A stretch of DNA of 64,000 bases, taken from positions 16,989,359-17,053,358 of the forward strand of contig NW_004955417.1 in the NCBI RefSeq assembly GCF_000276665.1. Direction: 5' to 3'. The DNA is from Chinchilla lanigera (Eukaryota > Chordata > Mammalia > Rodentia > Chinchillidae). The position numbers were made by a program, and so were the translations under genes. Shown here piece after piece: positions 47,363 through 56,795 of this stretch (positions are counted from its first letter, which is position 1; each line of letters starts with the position of its first letter). The notes beneath the pieces are model-generated. The model was not told the origin of the DNA. It did not search any database and saw only the letters and a list, made by a program, of their open reading frames with translations.

Positions 47363-47567
47363 CTGAGCAGAAGCTGTTGCTGCTGATGGTCCTCGCTGAG
47401 CGCCCGGAGCTGCTGGGGTTGAACTCTCTGCTCTCTTCCTCCGAGAAGGGGGACTCTGAGGCCGGGGACACCTTGTGCTGTTGCTTGGGCAGATGGGGCC
47501 GCAGAATCAACCGGGGAATCTTGCTTCTGGAAATCTCCTTCTCGTGATGCTGCACTCTCTGCTCCTT
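47363..47567 (-). CDS. SYBU: SYBU (syntabulin) N-terminal coding exon, upstream of the two visible
   Basis: Minus-strand translation from 47567 is KEQRVQHHEKEISRSKIPR, then LILRPHLPKQQHKVSPASE, then SPFSEEESREFNPSSSGRS, then ARTISSNSFCS. It ends with one base of a split Asp codon completed by the exon at 27606. The match to syntabulin residues just after the initiator segment is nearly complete. The exon is 205 bp, phase 0 in and phase 1 out. The acceptor is TTCTGAG|AAG behind a T-rich tract. The donor is CTCAG|GTATGG at 47363/47362, a weaker but valid site. Content is basic at first (SRSKIPRLILRP), then acidic and serine-rich. No in-frame Met occurs in this exon, so translation must begin upstream, probably in an exon lost in the gap at 49211-49612. 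The frame stays open upstream through the acceptor to 47708, with an in-frame ATG at 47582-47580; I treat that as intronic. An exon start other than 47567 is possible. Confidence 0.93.
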
Positions 47568-49152
47568 CTCAGAATTGGACATCGAAAAGAGAACAAAAGG
47601 AAACTTGTTTCTCCCTCTCAGCTCCTGCCCCCGCCTTCCAGGCTGTTTCTGAGAAGTCACATCTCTGAACACGGGCTCTTCCCGGTCAGAGCTGTTCTTA
47701 TCTGTCACTGCAAGGAGCTCCCGAACTCTTGCCCCAAGAGCTTACCCTTCTGACCTACTCAGCGGCATGCGCCCATACACACATGCAGGCTTCCTCCCAT
47801 CAGCAGGAAGGCCACCTGCTCCTCCAAGCCCTCTTCATTTGGGCTTCTTCTACTACCATCAAGCATTACACCCTCAGAGCTCTTTACCACTCGGCACACT
47901 CCAGCTTACAAGTTCTCTCCTTCAGACTTCCATTTTACCTCTCCTGTACCAATTTGACTTGTTTTTCTGTCTCCCTACGAAGTAGACATCTTATATTTAA
48001 GATGAGTCTTTCTTTTTCTGATGGATCACACACTCTTCTCCTTAACATCCCTCCTCTTCTAGACAGGTTCTTAATTATTCATTAATATCCTGGTGCACCA
48101 GGCTTGTTGCCAACAGAAAAGCAAACACGGATCCAATGCCCAGGAAGATGGCTCCACCTTTATCATCGTGTTCAGCTTTTGTTTTCCTTACAGGACAACC
48201 CAGGGGAAGAGATTTTTCTCTCCTTAAAAATGCAGCATGAGATAAATTAGCCATGTCCTCGCTTAAAAATGCTTCAAAGAACTATCTTGAAAATGTTTTT
48301 TTCAATCTCAAGCGTTCTCTCAGCCATTATTTCAGTTCTCCTTAAGCCACAGGCTGCAACACAGAGACCCCAGGAATCCACCCACATCCCTTTTCACAGG
48401 TAAGGAAACCGAGGCTAGAGGCGGCACAGGCTGTGCACACCTCGAAGCAGAGCCGGCTGCAGAGCCCGTGCTTTTCTGGGCCACCGCCACCCTGCCTCCT
48501 TAAGATGGATTCTAGGAAGGGCTTTCTGCAAAAATTCCACGGCTCACTCCAACCGCTGCAATTCAAAGAGGGCTTTGGCTTAGATTTAAAAAAAAAAAAC
48601 CATTTCACAACATGACCTTCTGCTCATTTCGGCTTACCAGCAGAGGTCACGGCCAAAGTAAACACGTCTGAGGCTCCCACAGTGCAGGAACTGAGGGGTG
48701 AACCCCCGCCGCAGGGCACAGCTGAGGTGGCTCAAGCATCCGTGCCATCCAGGGGCCGCAAGCCGCACCCAGCCTCTGGCTCAGTCACGCACATCAGTCA
48801 CCCAGCAGGTATCCCACGCCAGCCGCTCGCTGGCCACACTGCGGACTCCGAGCCAATCCGGCCACCGACACGCTGGAGTCCTTACGTGTCAGTCACGGAT
48901 GCATCAGATTCCTTTTGCACACACACACACACACATACACGCACGCACACACCAAGCTTCACTCCAAATCCCCAGTTTCAGCGGACAGGATTAACCCTCT
49001 AAAAGTCAATCTCTCTAATCCTCCCACCAGCCGCCCAAATCTCCACCTTGCTGCGCGCCACGTCCCACCTTGCGGACCCCAGCACCCGGGCAGAGGTCTC
49101 CCTGTGCCCCCCTGTCCCCAGCCCCGCTCTCCAGCCATCCCGCGCTCCTCAC
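47568..49152 (-). other. SYBU: Putative first SYBU intron, about 1.6 kb
   Basis: Runs from the GTGAGG donor at 49152 to the acceptor ending at 47568. It contains a short CA-rich microsatellite near 48918 and moderately GC-rich sequence approaching the promoter. No initiator exon resembling the known syntabulin N-terminus was found inside it. It depends on the donor at 49153 being the one used. Confidence 0.45.
48918..48953. repeat. (CA)n microsatellite near the SYBU promoter
   Basis: ACACAC run with ATAC and GCAC variants within the putative first intron. Confidence 0.9.
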
Positions 49153-49210
49153 CTGCCCGCTGCCCGCCCCGCAGCGCCCACCGCCCTCCTCTCTCCCGCG
49201 CCCTCCCGCG
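49153..49210 (-). other. SYBU: Putative 3' end of a SYBU first exon with splice donor
   Basis: On the minus strand the GC-rich sequence leaving the gap ends in CGGGCAG|GTGAGG, with the exon boundary at 49153 and GT at 49152-49151. This is a near-consensus donor lying 1.6 kb upstream of the first visible coding exon and inside the CpG island, as expected for a first exon. The frame that would join the phase-0 acceptor at 47567 is open from the donor to the gap, but no ATG is visible. Whether this is 5' UTR or carries the start codon cannot be told because the rest is Ns. The exon could equally belong to an alternative transcript. Confidence 0.45.
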
Positions 49211-49612
49211 NNNNNNNNNNNNNNNNNNNNNNNNNNNNNNNNNNNNNNNNNNNNNNNNNNNNNNNNNNNNNNNNNNNNNNNNNNNNNNNNNNNNNNNNNN
49301 NNNNNNNNNNNNNNNNNNNNNNNNNNNNNNNNNNNNNNNNNNNNNNNNNNNNNNNNNNNNNNNNNNNNNNNNNNNNNNNNNNNNNNNNNNNNNNNNNNNN
49401 NNNNNNNNNNNNNNNNNNNNNNNNNNNNNNNNNNNNNNNNNNNNNNNNNNNNNNNNNNNNNNNNNNNNNNNNNNNNNNNNNNNNNNNNNNNNNNNNNNNN
49501 NNNNNNNNNNNNNNNNNNNNNNNNNNNNNNNNNNNNNNNNNNNNNNNNNNNNNNNNNNNNNNNNNNNNNNNNNNNNNNNNNNNNNNNNNNNNNNNNNNNN
49601 NNNNNNNNNNNN
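49211..49612. other. Assembly gap (402 Ns)
   Basis: An unbroken run of Ns within the most GC-rich part of the window. The length of 402 may be an estimate. GC-rich first exons commonly drop out of assemblies, and the flanking CpG density and the adjacent splice donor suggest that the transcription start and possibly the initiator exon of SYBU lie here. Any translation across this interval is meaningless. Confidence 1.
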
Positions 49613-49944
49613 GGGAGAGGCCCGGCCGCCGCCGCGGAAAGTTGTCGCCCCTCGTCCCCCGCAGTGGCGAGTCGGCGTGCAGACCGCCGCCCCACGGGGA
49701 CTTCGGCGGACGGTGCGGGCGCCGCTGCGGCTCTCCTCCCGGTTCTGCGTCAGCAGGGCCTCGGTTGGCCGCCGCGCCTGGGAAGAAGCCGGCGTTTCCA
49801 GGAGCGGCCCTGCCCCCGCCCGGCCGCCCCGGGAGCCTCGGCGCGCTGCGGCGGGGATTCTGCGCGTGAAGCCACAAGCCCGGGTTGCACCCATCCGCCG
49901 CTCCGTTCCCTCCAGGCTGATTAAGCCCTGCGGTCCTTGACCCC

Positions 49945-50045
49945 TAGGATCTGAAGTTGTATACTTGTAAAACAGAGCGGTAACCGTACTGACCTCAAGG
50001 GTAGCTGTGCAGAACAGAACTTTGCAAAGGGTGCTTAGGCTAGAT
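49945..50045 (+). mobile_element. Possible MIR fragment
   Basis: GGATCTGAAGTTGTATACTT with GTAAAACAGAGCGGTAA, then CCTCAAGGGTAGCTGTGCAG and ACTTTGCAAAGGGTGCTTAG, resemble the 3' half of MIR just outside the CpG island. Confidence 0.45.
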
Positions 50046-50125
50046 GCGAGTGGTTCCTTCAGTATCTGCTGACGGCTTTTACCCTTTAGCAGAAAAAGCC
50101 TTGTAATAAAAGCTGGTTTCTGTGG

Positions 50126-50304
50126 GGTTTTTTTGGTTTTTTTTTGGTACCAGGAATTAAACTTAGGACCTCATGCTTGCCAGGAAGGCATGCACTGCTG
50201 AGCTATATCCCCACTTTTTTTTTTTTGGTGGTACTGGGAATGGAACTCAGGACCTTGCGCTTGCCAAGCAAGGCGCTGTGCCACTAAGCTATATCCCCAG
50301 CCCT
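50126..50304 (-). mobile_element. Two ID SINEs in tandem
   Basis: Two minus-strand ID bodies lie head to tail, at about 50126-50212 and 50213-50304, each with its own T-rich (poly(A)) end and a GATATAGCTCAG-type or GATATAGCTTAG box A. The second probably inserted into or beside the A-tail target of the first. Sequence beyond 50305 (CTATATCCTCACT) repeats the CTATATCCCCACT at 50202-50214, consistent with a target duplication. Confidence 0.85.
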
Positions 50305-50907
50305 ATATCCTCACTCTAAAAACAGATTTCTTGGAAGAAGTTCAAAAGCCTGTCCAGCTGACCGTGTAGAATGGCCATGGGCCTTGATTTATTGCATTTC
50401 TTTTACTTAAATCCTATCTAGCGATGGAGTTCAGCCTGTATAGTGACCTGATACCCTTCAGTCACAACTGGACAATGTTCCAAGTAATTAGATGGGGTTC
50501 TGCCCCCTAGTTGAGAGGCCCCTGATTGTATTTGAACACCCAGAGCTCCCTTTGTCTGCCTTCCAAATAGCGTGTCTCTGAGTCCTTAATTTTCAAATTC
50601 AGGAGTGGGTTTCGTGAGTCCACAGAGATCCGGAAGTTTAGTAAGATCGACTTGCCTTTTTCCTGTAACCCTAAGGGAGTTTCCTCCCATAACTCTTCAT
50701 CCCTTTCCAATCTGCTTAGCTGTCCCTAATTAAGCAGTGAAGTTGGTAATCTTAGGATTCTTGGAGAGAAGTGATTAATTTGGATTATTTACACGCACAG
50801 GTGTTTCACATATGAACCTGGGGAATTGATGGTCTAGAATGATTTGTATCACATGTGATTTCTAAGTTATGAGGCTGGGGTTATAGACGGGAAGACAGAA
50901 GTGGACT

Positions 50908-50972
50908 TTTTTTTTTTCTTAATTCTTGGAACTGAACCCGGGGCCTTTGCATTAAGATACCTCCCAGCCTTT
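50908..50972 (-). mobile_element. Fragment of an ID-type SINE
   Basis: T-rich start followed by GGAACTGAACCCGGGGCCTT and CCTCCCAGCC, the reverse complement of an ID 3' half. Truncated and diverged. Confidence 0.6.
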
Positions 50973-51066
50973 TAAAAATATTTTTGGGAGATCTTTTCAA
51001 ATGAGAAGGGGAACGAGAAGGGCAGGGGGAAGGGAAGGTAAAGAAAAGAGATTTAAAATAATTGTT

Positions 51067-51161
51067 TTGTTGTTGTTGTTGTTTCCCGGTACAGGGTATC
51101 GAACTTACGACCTTGCGCTTGCCAGGCAGGCGCTGTGCCCCTGAGGTAAATCCCCAGCCCC
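51067..51161 (-). mobile_element. ID SINE with target-site duplication
   Basis: Minus-strand ID with a GTT-rich (AAC on its own strand) tail and the GATTTACCTCAGGGGC box A. Target duplication AGATTTAAAA at 51049-51058 and 51162-51171. It interrupts the purine-rich repeat running from about 50980 to 51350. Confidence 0.9.
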
Positions 51162-51227
51162 AGATTTAAAAAGAATTGAAGAGAAAATGGAAATACAGCA
51201 TTTTCAAATGGAAAGGGAAACACGAGT

Positions 51228-51260
51228 GGGTGGGGGCAGGGAGGGGTGGGGGGAGAGGGG
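51228..51260 (+). other. G-quadruplex-type tract within the purine-rich repeat
   Basis: Plus-strand G3-T-G5-CA-G3-A-G4-T-G6-AGA-G4: six runs with 1-3-base loops, about 1.6 kb upstream of the promoter gap. Confidence 0.75.
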
Positions 51261-51374
51261 ACATAAAATTAAGATGTGTTATGTGCATGCTCAAACTCCC
51301 ATGATAAATTAATCTTTATTGCTGCAATCATGTACTAAATTTTTGAAAATAATATATATATACACATATATATA

Positions 51375-51466
51375 TTGAAGCAGGGTCTCCTTAAGTTGCT
51401 GAGTTGCCCATCCTCGGTTTGAACTTTTGATCCTCCTGCCTTAGCCTGCCGGCATGCTAGATTAGA
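51375..51466 (-). mobile_element. B1 SINE fragment
   Basis: AAGCAGGGTCTCCTTAAGTT, TGATCCTCCTGCCTTAGCCT and GCCGGCATGCTAGA read as a diverged, reverse-oriented B1. It sits directly after a TA-rich microsatellite (51352-51374). Confidence 0.75.
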
Positions 51467-51829
51467 AAAGTGCTATTTAGATCAGAAATACTTCTGAGCT
51501 TCCTACCCAAGAGCGGAGAACTGAGCCTAGGGACTTAGAAAAAATTGTCACTGAGTTGGCCAAGTCAGAACCTCAGTTCATTCCTGACCTCTAACGCTCA
51601 CTCACCTGCCCCACATGGGGCGTGAGCCTCCAGGTGGGCCCCACCCGGCCTGGCAGTAAGGGCCTTGAACTGGCCGCTTCTGTCTGCTGGTCTCCATCAT
51701 CCTCGACTAGAGTCTAACTGTGATCACCCTGGCATGTTCCAGTGGTGATCTGCAGTTGCCTTGCTTCCGGTCCTGACTCTCATTCCTTTCTTGCCAGTTA
51801 GTTTTTCAATTTTCCCATGCAGCTTTTAT

Positions 51830-52360
51830 GAAAGGCTAAATCAAGCCATCCTCCGCTGGAACCCATTAATGATTTCCCTGTTGTCCTGCAGGTAATATTC
51901 ACACTCCTTAACGTGGCGCAAAGGCCTTTCATGATCTGGCTGCTCCGTCTACCTCCCCAGTCTCATTTCTTGTTGCTCCTCTTCCCTGCACACCCGCTCC
52001 AGCCCAGCCTCTCAGCCCCTGCTCCACTGCTCCACCCGCAAGGCTGCTGTGCCCATCGTAGCCCTTCAGCTTTCTAGAGGTTTTCTGTTCTTTGCCCTCC
52101 GCCGTGCTGCACATGCGGGTCCCTCTGTCGGGGACGTTCCTTGCACCCGCCCACACCTCCTCCTCCACTCCTAAAGATACATTAGGTTTCGTTTTAGACA
52201 GCTTCTTCCAGGTTTCCGGGACACTTGTGTTTACCCCCAGGAAAGCTGTTGTGCTCCTGCGTCAGAACTCCGCACTTACTTGTGTTTCTTCACTGAGATG
52301 GTCAGCAGCGCCACTCAGTAGGCACCAATATATAACTGTCAGATGAATGAATGCATGACC
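51830..52360 (+). mobile_element. L2 LINE 3' fragment
   Basis: GATTTCCCTGTTGTCCTGCA, GGCCTTTCATGATCTGGCTG, TGCACATGCGGGTCCCTCTG, ACGTTCCTTGCACCCGCCCA and the ending CACTCAGTAGGCACCAATAT with AGATGAATGAATG are in L2 order. Confidence 0.78.
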
Positions 52361-55300
52361 CAGTGAATTCCATCGCCCCCTAAGGGGCCCATCAATACAG
52401 GTAAAGAACATAAAGACAACTTCCGTTAAGCAAATGTCTCGGATCAAGCTGCCTCCAGTATGTCTTTGTATTTGATGATGGGGTGTGTGCCTAAAAAAAT
52501 CCAACATGTGTGCAGTGAAAGCTTTTACTGCAGAAGTGCAGGCGCTGAGAGGCTGTGCAGTAGCCCTGCTGTCGCCATAGCAACCGTGCCGAGGGAAAGG
52601 CTGATGGTCTGGCGTTTCAGACGTCTCTTAGCTCTGTACTTTTGGAACCCAAGCCTGTTTTGCCGCTGTTCTAAAAGGCAAGTTTTACCAGCGATAATAT
52701 CCTTGCTGCCTTTAATTCCATTCCAGTGTTTCTTATGTTATTAGGAGAAATGTCTTATTATGTTTGGACTGTACCATCAAAGAGATATAATCTAATACAG
52801 CATAATATCTTCATGCATCATCTGCTCTATAATATTCTTATGCATCATTTTCATTTTCTACTTAAATACTTATTTTATCGTCCTGTTTGGTAATTTTGTG
52901 GCTTTTTCTTGATCATGAATGTACTGCTGGCTTTTAGAAAAGATCAACTGCTTTAGAAAGATTGAACCCTTAAAAATTATAAATAATATACTCATCCAGG
53001 TCTGACAAGAAACTGGAGAGATAGGGGGTGGGAGATTAGGGGCAGATGGGGCTGGGTGGGGAAATGTCTTTGTATAATTATGCCCCAAATCTGGGATAAA
53101 TAATTGTATTCTTCATATGAAATTTGTAATTAAATTATTCGTACTCTCATATGTACAGAAGTTTAAATTTTCGGAGCTCTGTCACATGTAAAATCTTATT
53201 TGTGACTCGTACAATTCCTGTGAGGTATAAGTGATCAATCCCTAAAACCAGGTGAGGGATAAAAGGATTTTCCTGACAGGAAGCCCCACACTGCAAACTT
53301 CACAGAAAAGACAATATAGATGCCCTGCCAAAGAGAAAAAGATAGCACCCCACAACCAAGCCACCGCAGGGTCCCCCACACCCACTCTTCCTCCCTTCTC
53401 ACCTGGGTATGCTGGGGCTCTCTTGGACTCAGTCAGGGCCGACAAAGCGCCGTCTCCTAATCCTATCAGCTGTGTGAGCAAGCGCTGCCGTCTCTCTCAG
53501 TGCCCCGATGTTGGGTGATCTGCACAGCAACAAGGAGCAGCTGACGTGCTTTCTCACACGTCATGAAGGAAAGAAACTGCATTCTGGGGCATCCTGGGAT
53601 TTTTTTCTGGTGGGGTGGAGACCCATATTTTTCTTACCAGGGAGAGAGCTGCCTGTTTTCCCGTGAGAGCATGTGTGAGTGACTGACCCTCCTCTTATTG
53701 TATGGGTGTTATTGTTACAGTATGGCTATGGTATTTTGATGCTGTAAAACTGTAATGACTAGGATGACGCAGGGTCACTGCCTGTGAAGGGGGCCCAGAG
53801 AGTACCTGGGGCAGGGAGGGGAGAGGGTAAGCTGAGGCAAGAGGGCATGAACATTCACCGAGTTTGTATGAAGTACTGAGTTTTCAGTCAGAGCTCCCTC
53901 TCAGAGAAGAACAGAAATTAAGGGGCCGTCCAGATGAAGAAGCCCAGGTAGGGGTGGGGGCTTTGAAGGACAGTAGGGAGATACATTTTTGGTGTGCTAC
54001 TGGAACATGTTGCCTGATTTTTCTGGCCTTTTGCCTACTTGTCAGAAGAGGGTAGGATACTAGCCAAAACGTGGGTACAGAGATTGTTCTAAAGGAAATG
54101 GGCGCACATGGTGGGACAAGTAGGGATATACTTGTTGAGACAGAGCATTGGAATCATTAAAATTAAGATGTCTAGAAAGTATGTGGGTAAAGCTTCCCAT
54201 GCGGGTAGGAGAGACTCAGTCTTGACATTTCCATGGTGAAATGCTTTGGATGGCCGGACAGTGTGTTGGTCTCACAGGAAAGGGAGTTATCTGTGAGGAA
54301 GGCAGAGAGGCCTAATTCCAGAAGCTGAATTCTTGGCCTAGTGAGAAGCACCTTCCTTCCCCTAGAGACCAGAAGCTGGAAGAAGGACAGTCAAAAGTTA
54401 CTCAAACCCAGCAGACCAGCTACCCCGAGAGGAGATGAGGAAGGAAGGCCATAGCTCTGCTCAGGCACAACAGAGCAGGTGCCTCAGCCGAGAGGCTGTG
54501 AGAGGCCTGCTCCCATCATGGCAGCATAGGCTGAGAAAAATTTATCATCTGTCTTCCCAGGCAGCTGATGTGTAGCAGGTTTTGAGTTATATTAAAAAGG
54601 ATCTGTTCTCCATTATATCACTTGTAGCTATGATTTTGTATTCTTCCCTATCCCTTTCTAGTGAACACGTTTTAAAAAATAATTCTGACTTCTGGTTTCT
54701 ACTAAAAGATGGAGGGAAGGGGATGGATTTTGAGATTGTCAACTCAAGGGAGACCGTTACTGCACAACGGAGCACAGCGCCCCTAGAGGCCAACTGTTAT
54801 GATGGCAGCTAGGGAAGCCCGGACCAGCTTCGCGGTCAGGGGTCTGCAGGCAGCGGGAGGCGGTGTGTGTTGCAGAGGAGAGGACAGTCTCCACGCCTGC
54901 TTTATTTCCCGCTCCTAGGCCAGTCCTGCAAACCGTTTTCTTTGTCCTGAAATCTGGTCACCAAGTGAGTAAAAGCCCTTGCTGTGTACTCATTTTTTCT
55001 CAAATCCATTACAGAAAAATCTGTAGGAAATGCATGTAGAATTCGGGAATCTGACCTACGTTGGTTCATCTATCCCAGTGTCCTCTTTGGCCACTTCTAG
55101 AATGCTGTTTGATCAAAGGGAAACAGTGCTTCTTAAAGTGGCTAATTTAATATTGTTTTCAAAGGCCCTGAAACCACATCATCAAAAATTTAGAAAATAA
55201 AAGGAAAAAGGACTCATTATTTCATTGTCCTAACACAATGATCCAGGTTCTTTCTGTTACCATTTTTGTGGTTTTTGCTTTCATGTTTATTTACTGTGCC

Positions 55301-56296
55301 TCAAAATGGCAGTGTTAACCTGAGAATAAAGTTCTTCTTCACAGATGGCATTTGGGGCTTGTGGATGCCCTCACATCTGGCTGTTTCGATGGCTGGTGGA
55401 CTTGGATCCTTCTGTTTACCCAACAGGTCGCTCAACACTGTCTGTCCTCGCCTGGGAACTGCCCTGAGATACGGGGTTCTAGGCCTCCTTATCAATGGTG
55501 ACGAGCAGCCTGAGCTGCTGCTGGAAGCTTGGAAGCTCCAGGGTGGCTTCCTGGGTGTCCTCATGGTGTCGTTCTGGTCTGGAGCTTCAGGAAGAGATGC
55601 TGGTGGAGAACTGGCAAGATGAAGGTTGGAGTTATGACCTTAACTCAGATGCCAGCGTGAGGGCACCTGAGTCCCTTTCTGTGAAGAAGCCCAGCTCCTG
55701 AATTGCTTTACTGTGATAGTTCAGGGGACAGCCGGAGAGGGAATGAGTTTCCCTACTCTGCAGAGAGCTCTGTGATAGGAGTGAAGCGGAACAAAAGACA
55801 TTGATTCCTGAGCCCCGTAGGCCTAGCCTTGTGTCCTTTTTTGAGTCTTTCTGACAGTGATACCTTAGGTAAGCCGTTTTACCCCTGAAGGACTTGGCAT
55901 TTAGTAAGTGCATGTTAGTTTAGAAAGCAAGGAGGATCCACTTGTGCCAGGGAATCAGTTGGGCAAATTAAATTCTCTGAGCTCCATTTGACTTAATAAC
56001 AAGAATTAGCTTGTAATATGTTAAAAGGATCAGACAAGTCTCCTTTACATCTGGCACATGGGTAGAGCTTCGTAGATGTCTTCTCTCCCTCAAGATCAAA
56101 CTGTTCCAGCCACCACTGCTACCTCCTCTTTGCTCATTTCAGCCTCCTCATCCTAAAGAATTCTACTTTAATTTTTAGGTAGGTGTAACAGTGTCTCTTC
56201 TGCACACTACCTATGATATACAAATGAGGGAAACTGAATTTCTCATTAACAAAGAGGTGCCATTCCTTGCGAAGGTACATAAATGGTCAGGCACCT

Positions 56297-56328
56297 ATCC
56301 TTCCTTCCTTCCTTCGTTCCTTCATTCA
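56297..56328. repeat. (TTCC)n microsatellite
   Basis: CTTC units with a single G change and a TTCATTC end; pure pyrimidine apart from two positions. Confidence 0.85.
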
Positions 56329-56698
56329 CTTGCCCATTCCTCCTCCCGTGATATTACGGTCCTTTGCCAGCCACTGGTTCCGGAGCATTCAAAGATGAGC
56401 AGTGTTTCTTCCTCTCAAGTGTCTCGGGGTGCATGGCCACCAGCTGTGACACTGTTCAGTGTATTGACACTGCGTCAGACGTCCAGAGGACCTGCCAGTA
56501 GCTGAATTAGAGTGGGGTCTGAGGCTTCCGAGGGTAAGTTTTGAAATGAATTTTGAAGGATGCACAGGTCCTATTATTATCTGGGCTTTTTGAGAGTCCC
56601 TTTTTCTTTATCTCTCCTTTGGTTTCTTCTTCCTCCTCTTCCTCCTCCTGTCCCCACCCCCAGCACAGCACTAGGTATAATACTGGTGCCTAAATCAG

Positions 56699-56795
56699 TA
56701 TTTGTTTTGTTTTGTTTGATACCAGGAATCGAACTCAGGACCTCACACTTGCCAGGTGGGTTTCATGCTGTTGAGTATACCCCCTTCCACCCTAG
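56699..56795 (-). mobile_element. ID SINE, diverged
   Basis: Begins with (TTTTG)n on the plus strand, then GATACCAGGAATCGAACTCA and GGACCTCACACTTGCCAGG, ending GTATACCCCC. Box A is degraded, so this copy is older than the ones with intact duplications. Confidence 0.8.

Larger units (their letters stand above)
48680..49935 (-). promoter_or_regulatory. CpG-island promoter region of SYBU, interrupted by a gap
   Basis: The bases flanking the gap are very GC- and CpG-rich, especially 49613-49930 and 49025-49210, in sharp contrast to the AT-rich DNA on both sides. Sp1-type GC boxes are visible, for example the CCCGCCCC at 49163-49170. No TATA box is evident, which fits a dispersed-initiation CpG-island promoter. 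Its position immediately 5' of the first coding exon and the donor at 49153 makes it the likely SYBU promoter. CpG-island promoters often fire in both directions; I see no supported plus-strand gene here. The left edge is diffuse. Confidence 0.75.
50980..51350 (+). repeat. Second copy of the purine-rich repeat, split by an ID element
   Basis: Purine-rich (51000-51060, 51170-51260), then AAGATGTGTTATGTGCATGC and TCAAACTCCCATGATAAATT, parallel to the 3' part of the element at 46373-46745. The ID at 51067-51161 interrupts it with its own target duplication. Confidence 0.55.

Noticed and set aside
48915..49940. Long open frames on both strands across the promoter
   Set aside because: They run through 402 Ns and GC-rich DNA where stops are rare; nothing recognisable flanks the gap in those frames except the possible exon end at 49153.
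52364..52405. Minus-strand ATG GGC CCC TTA resembling the Met-Gly-Pro-Leu start of human syntabulin
   Set aside because: The resemblance ends after four residues, there is no splice donor in the right phase, and it sits at the end of an L2 repeat.
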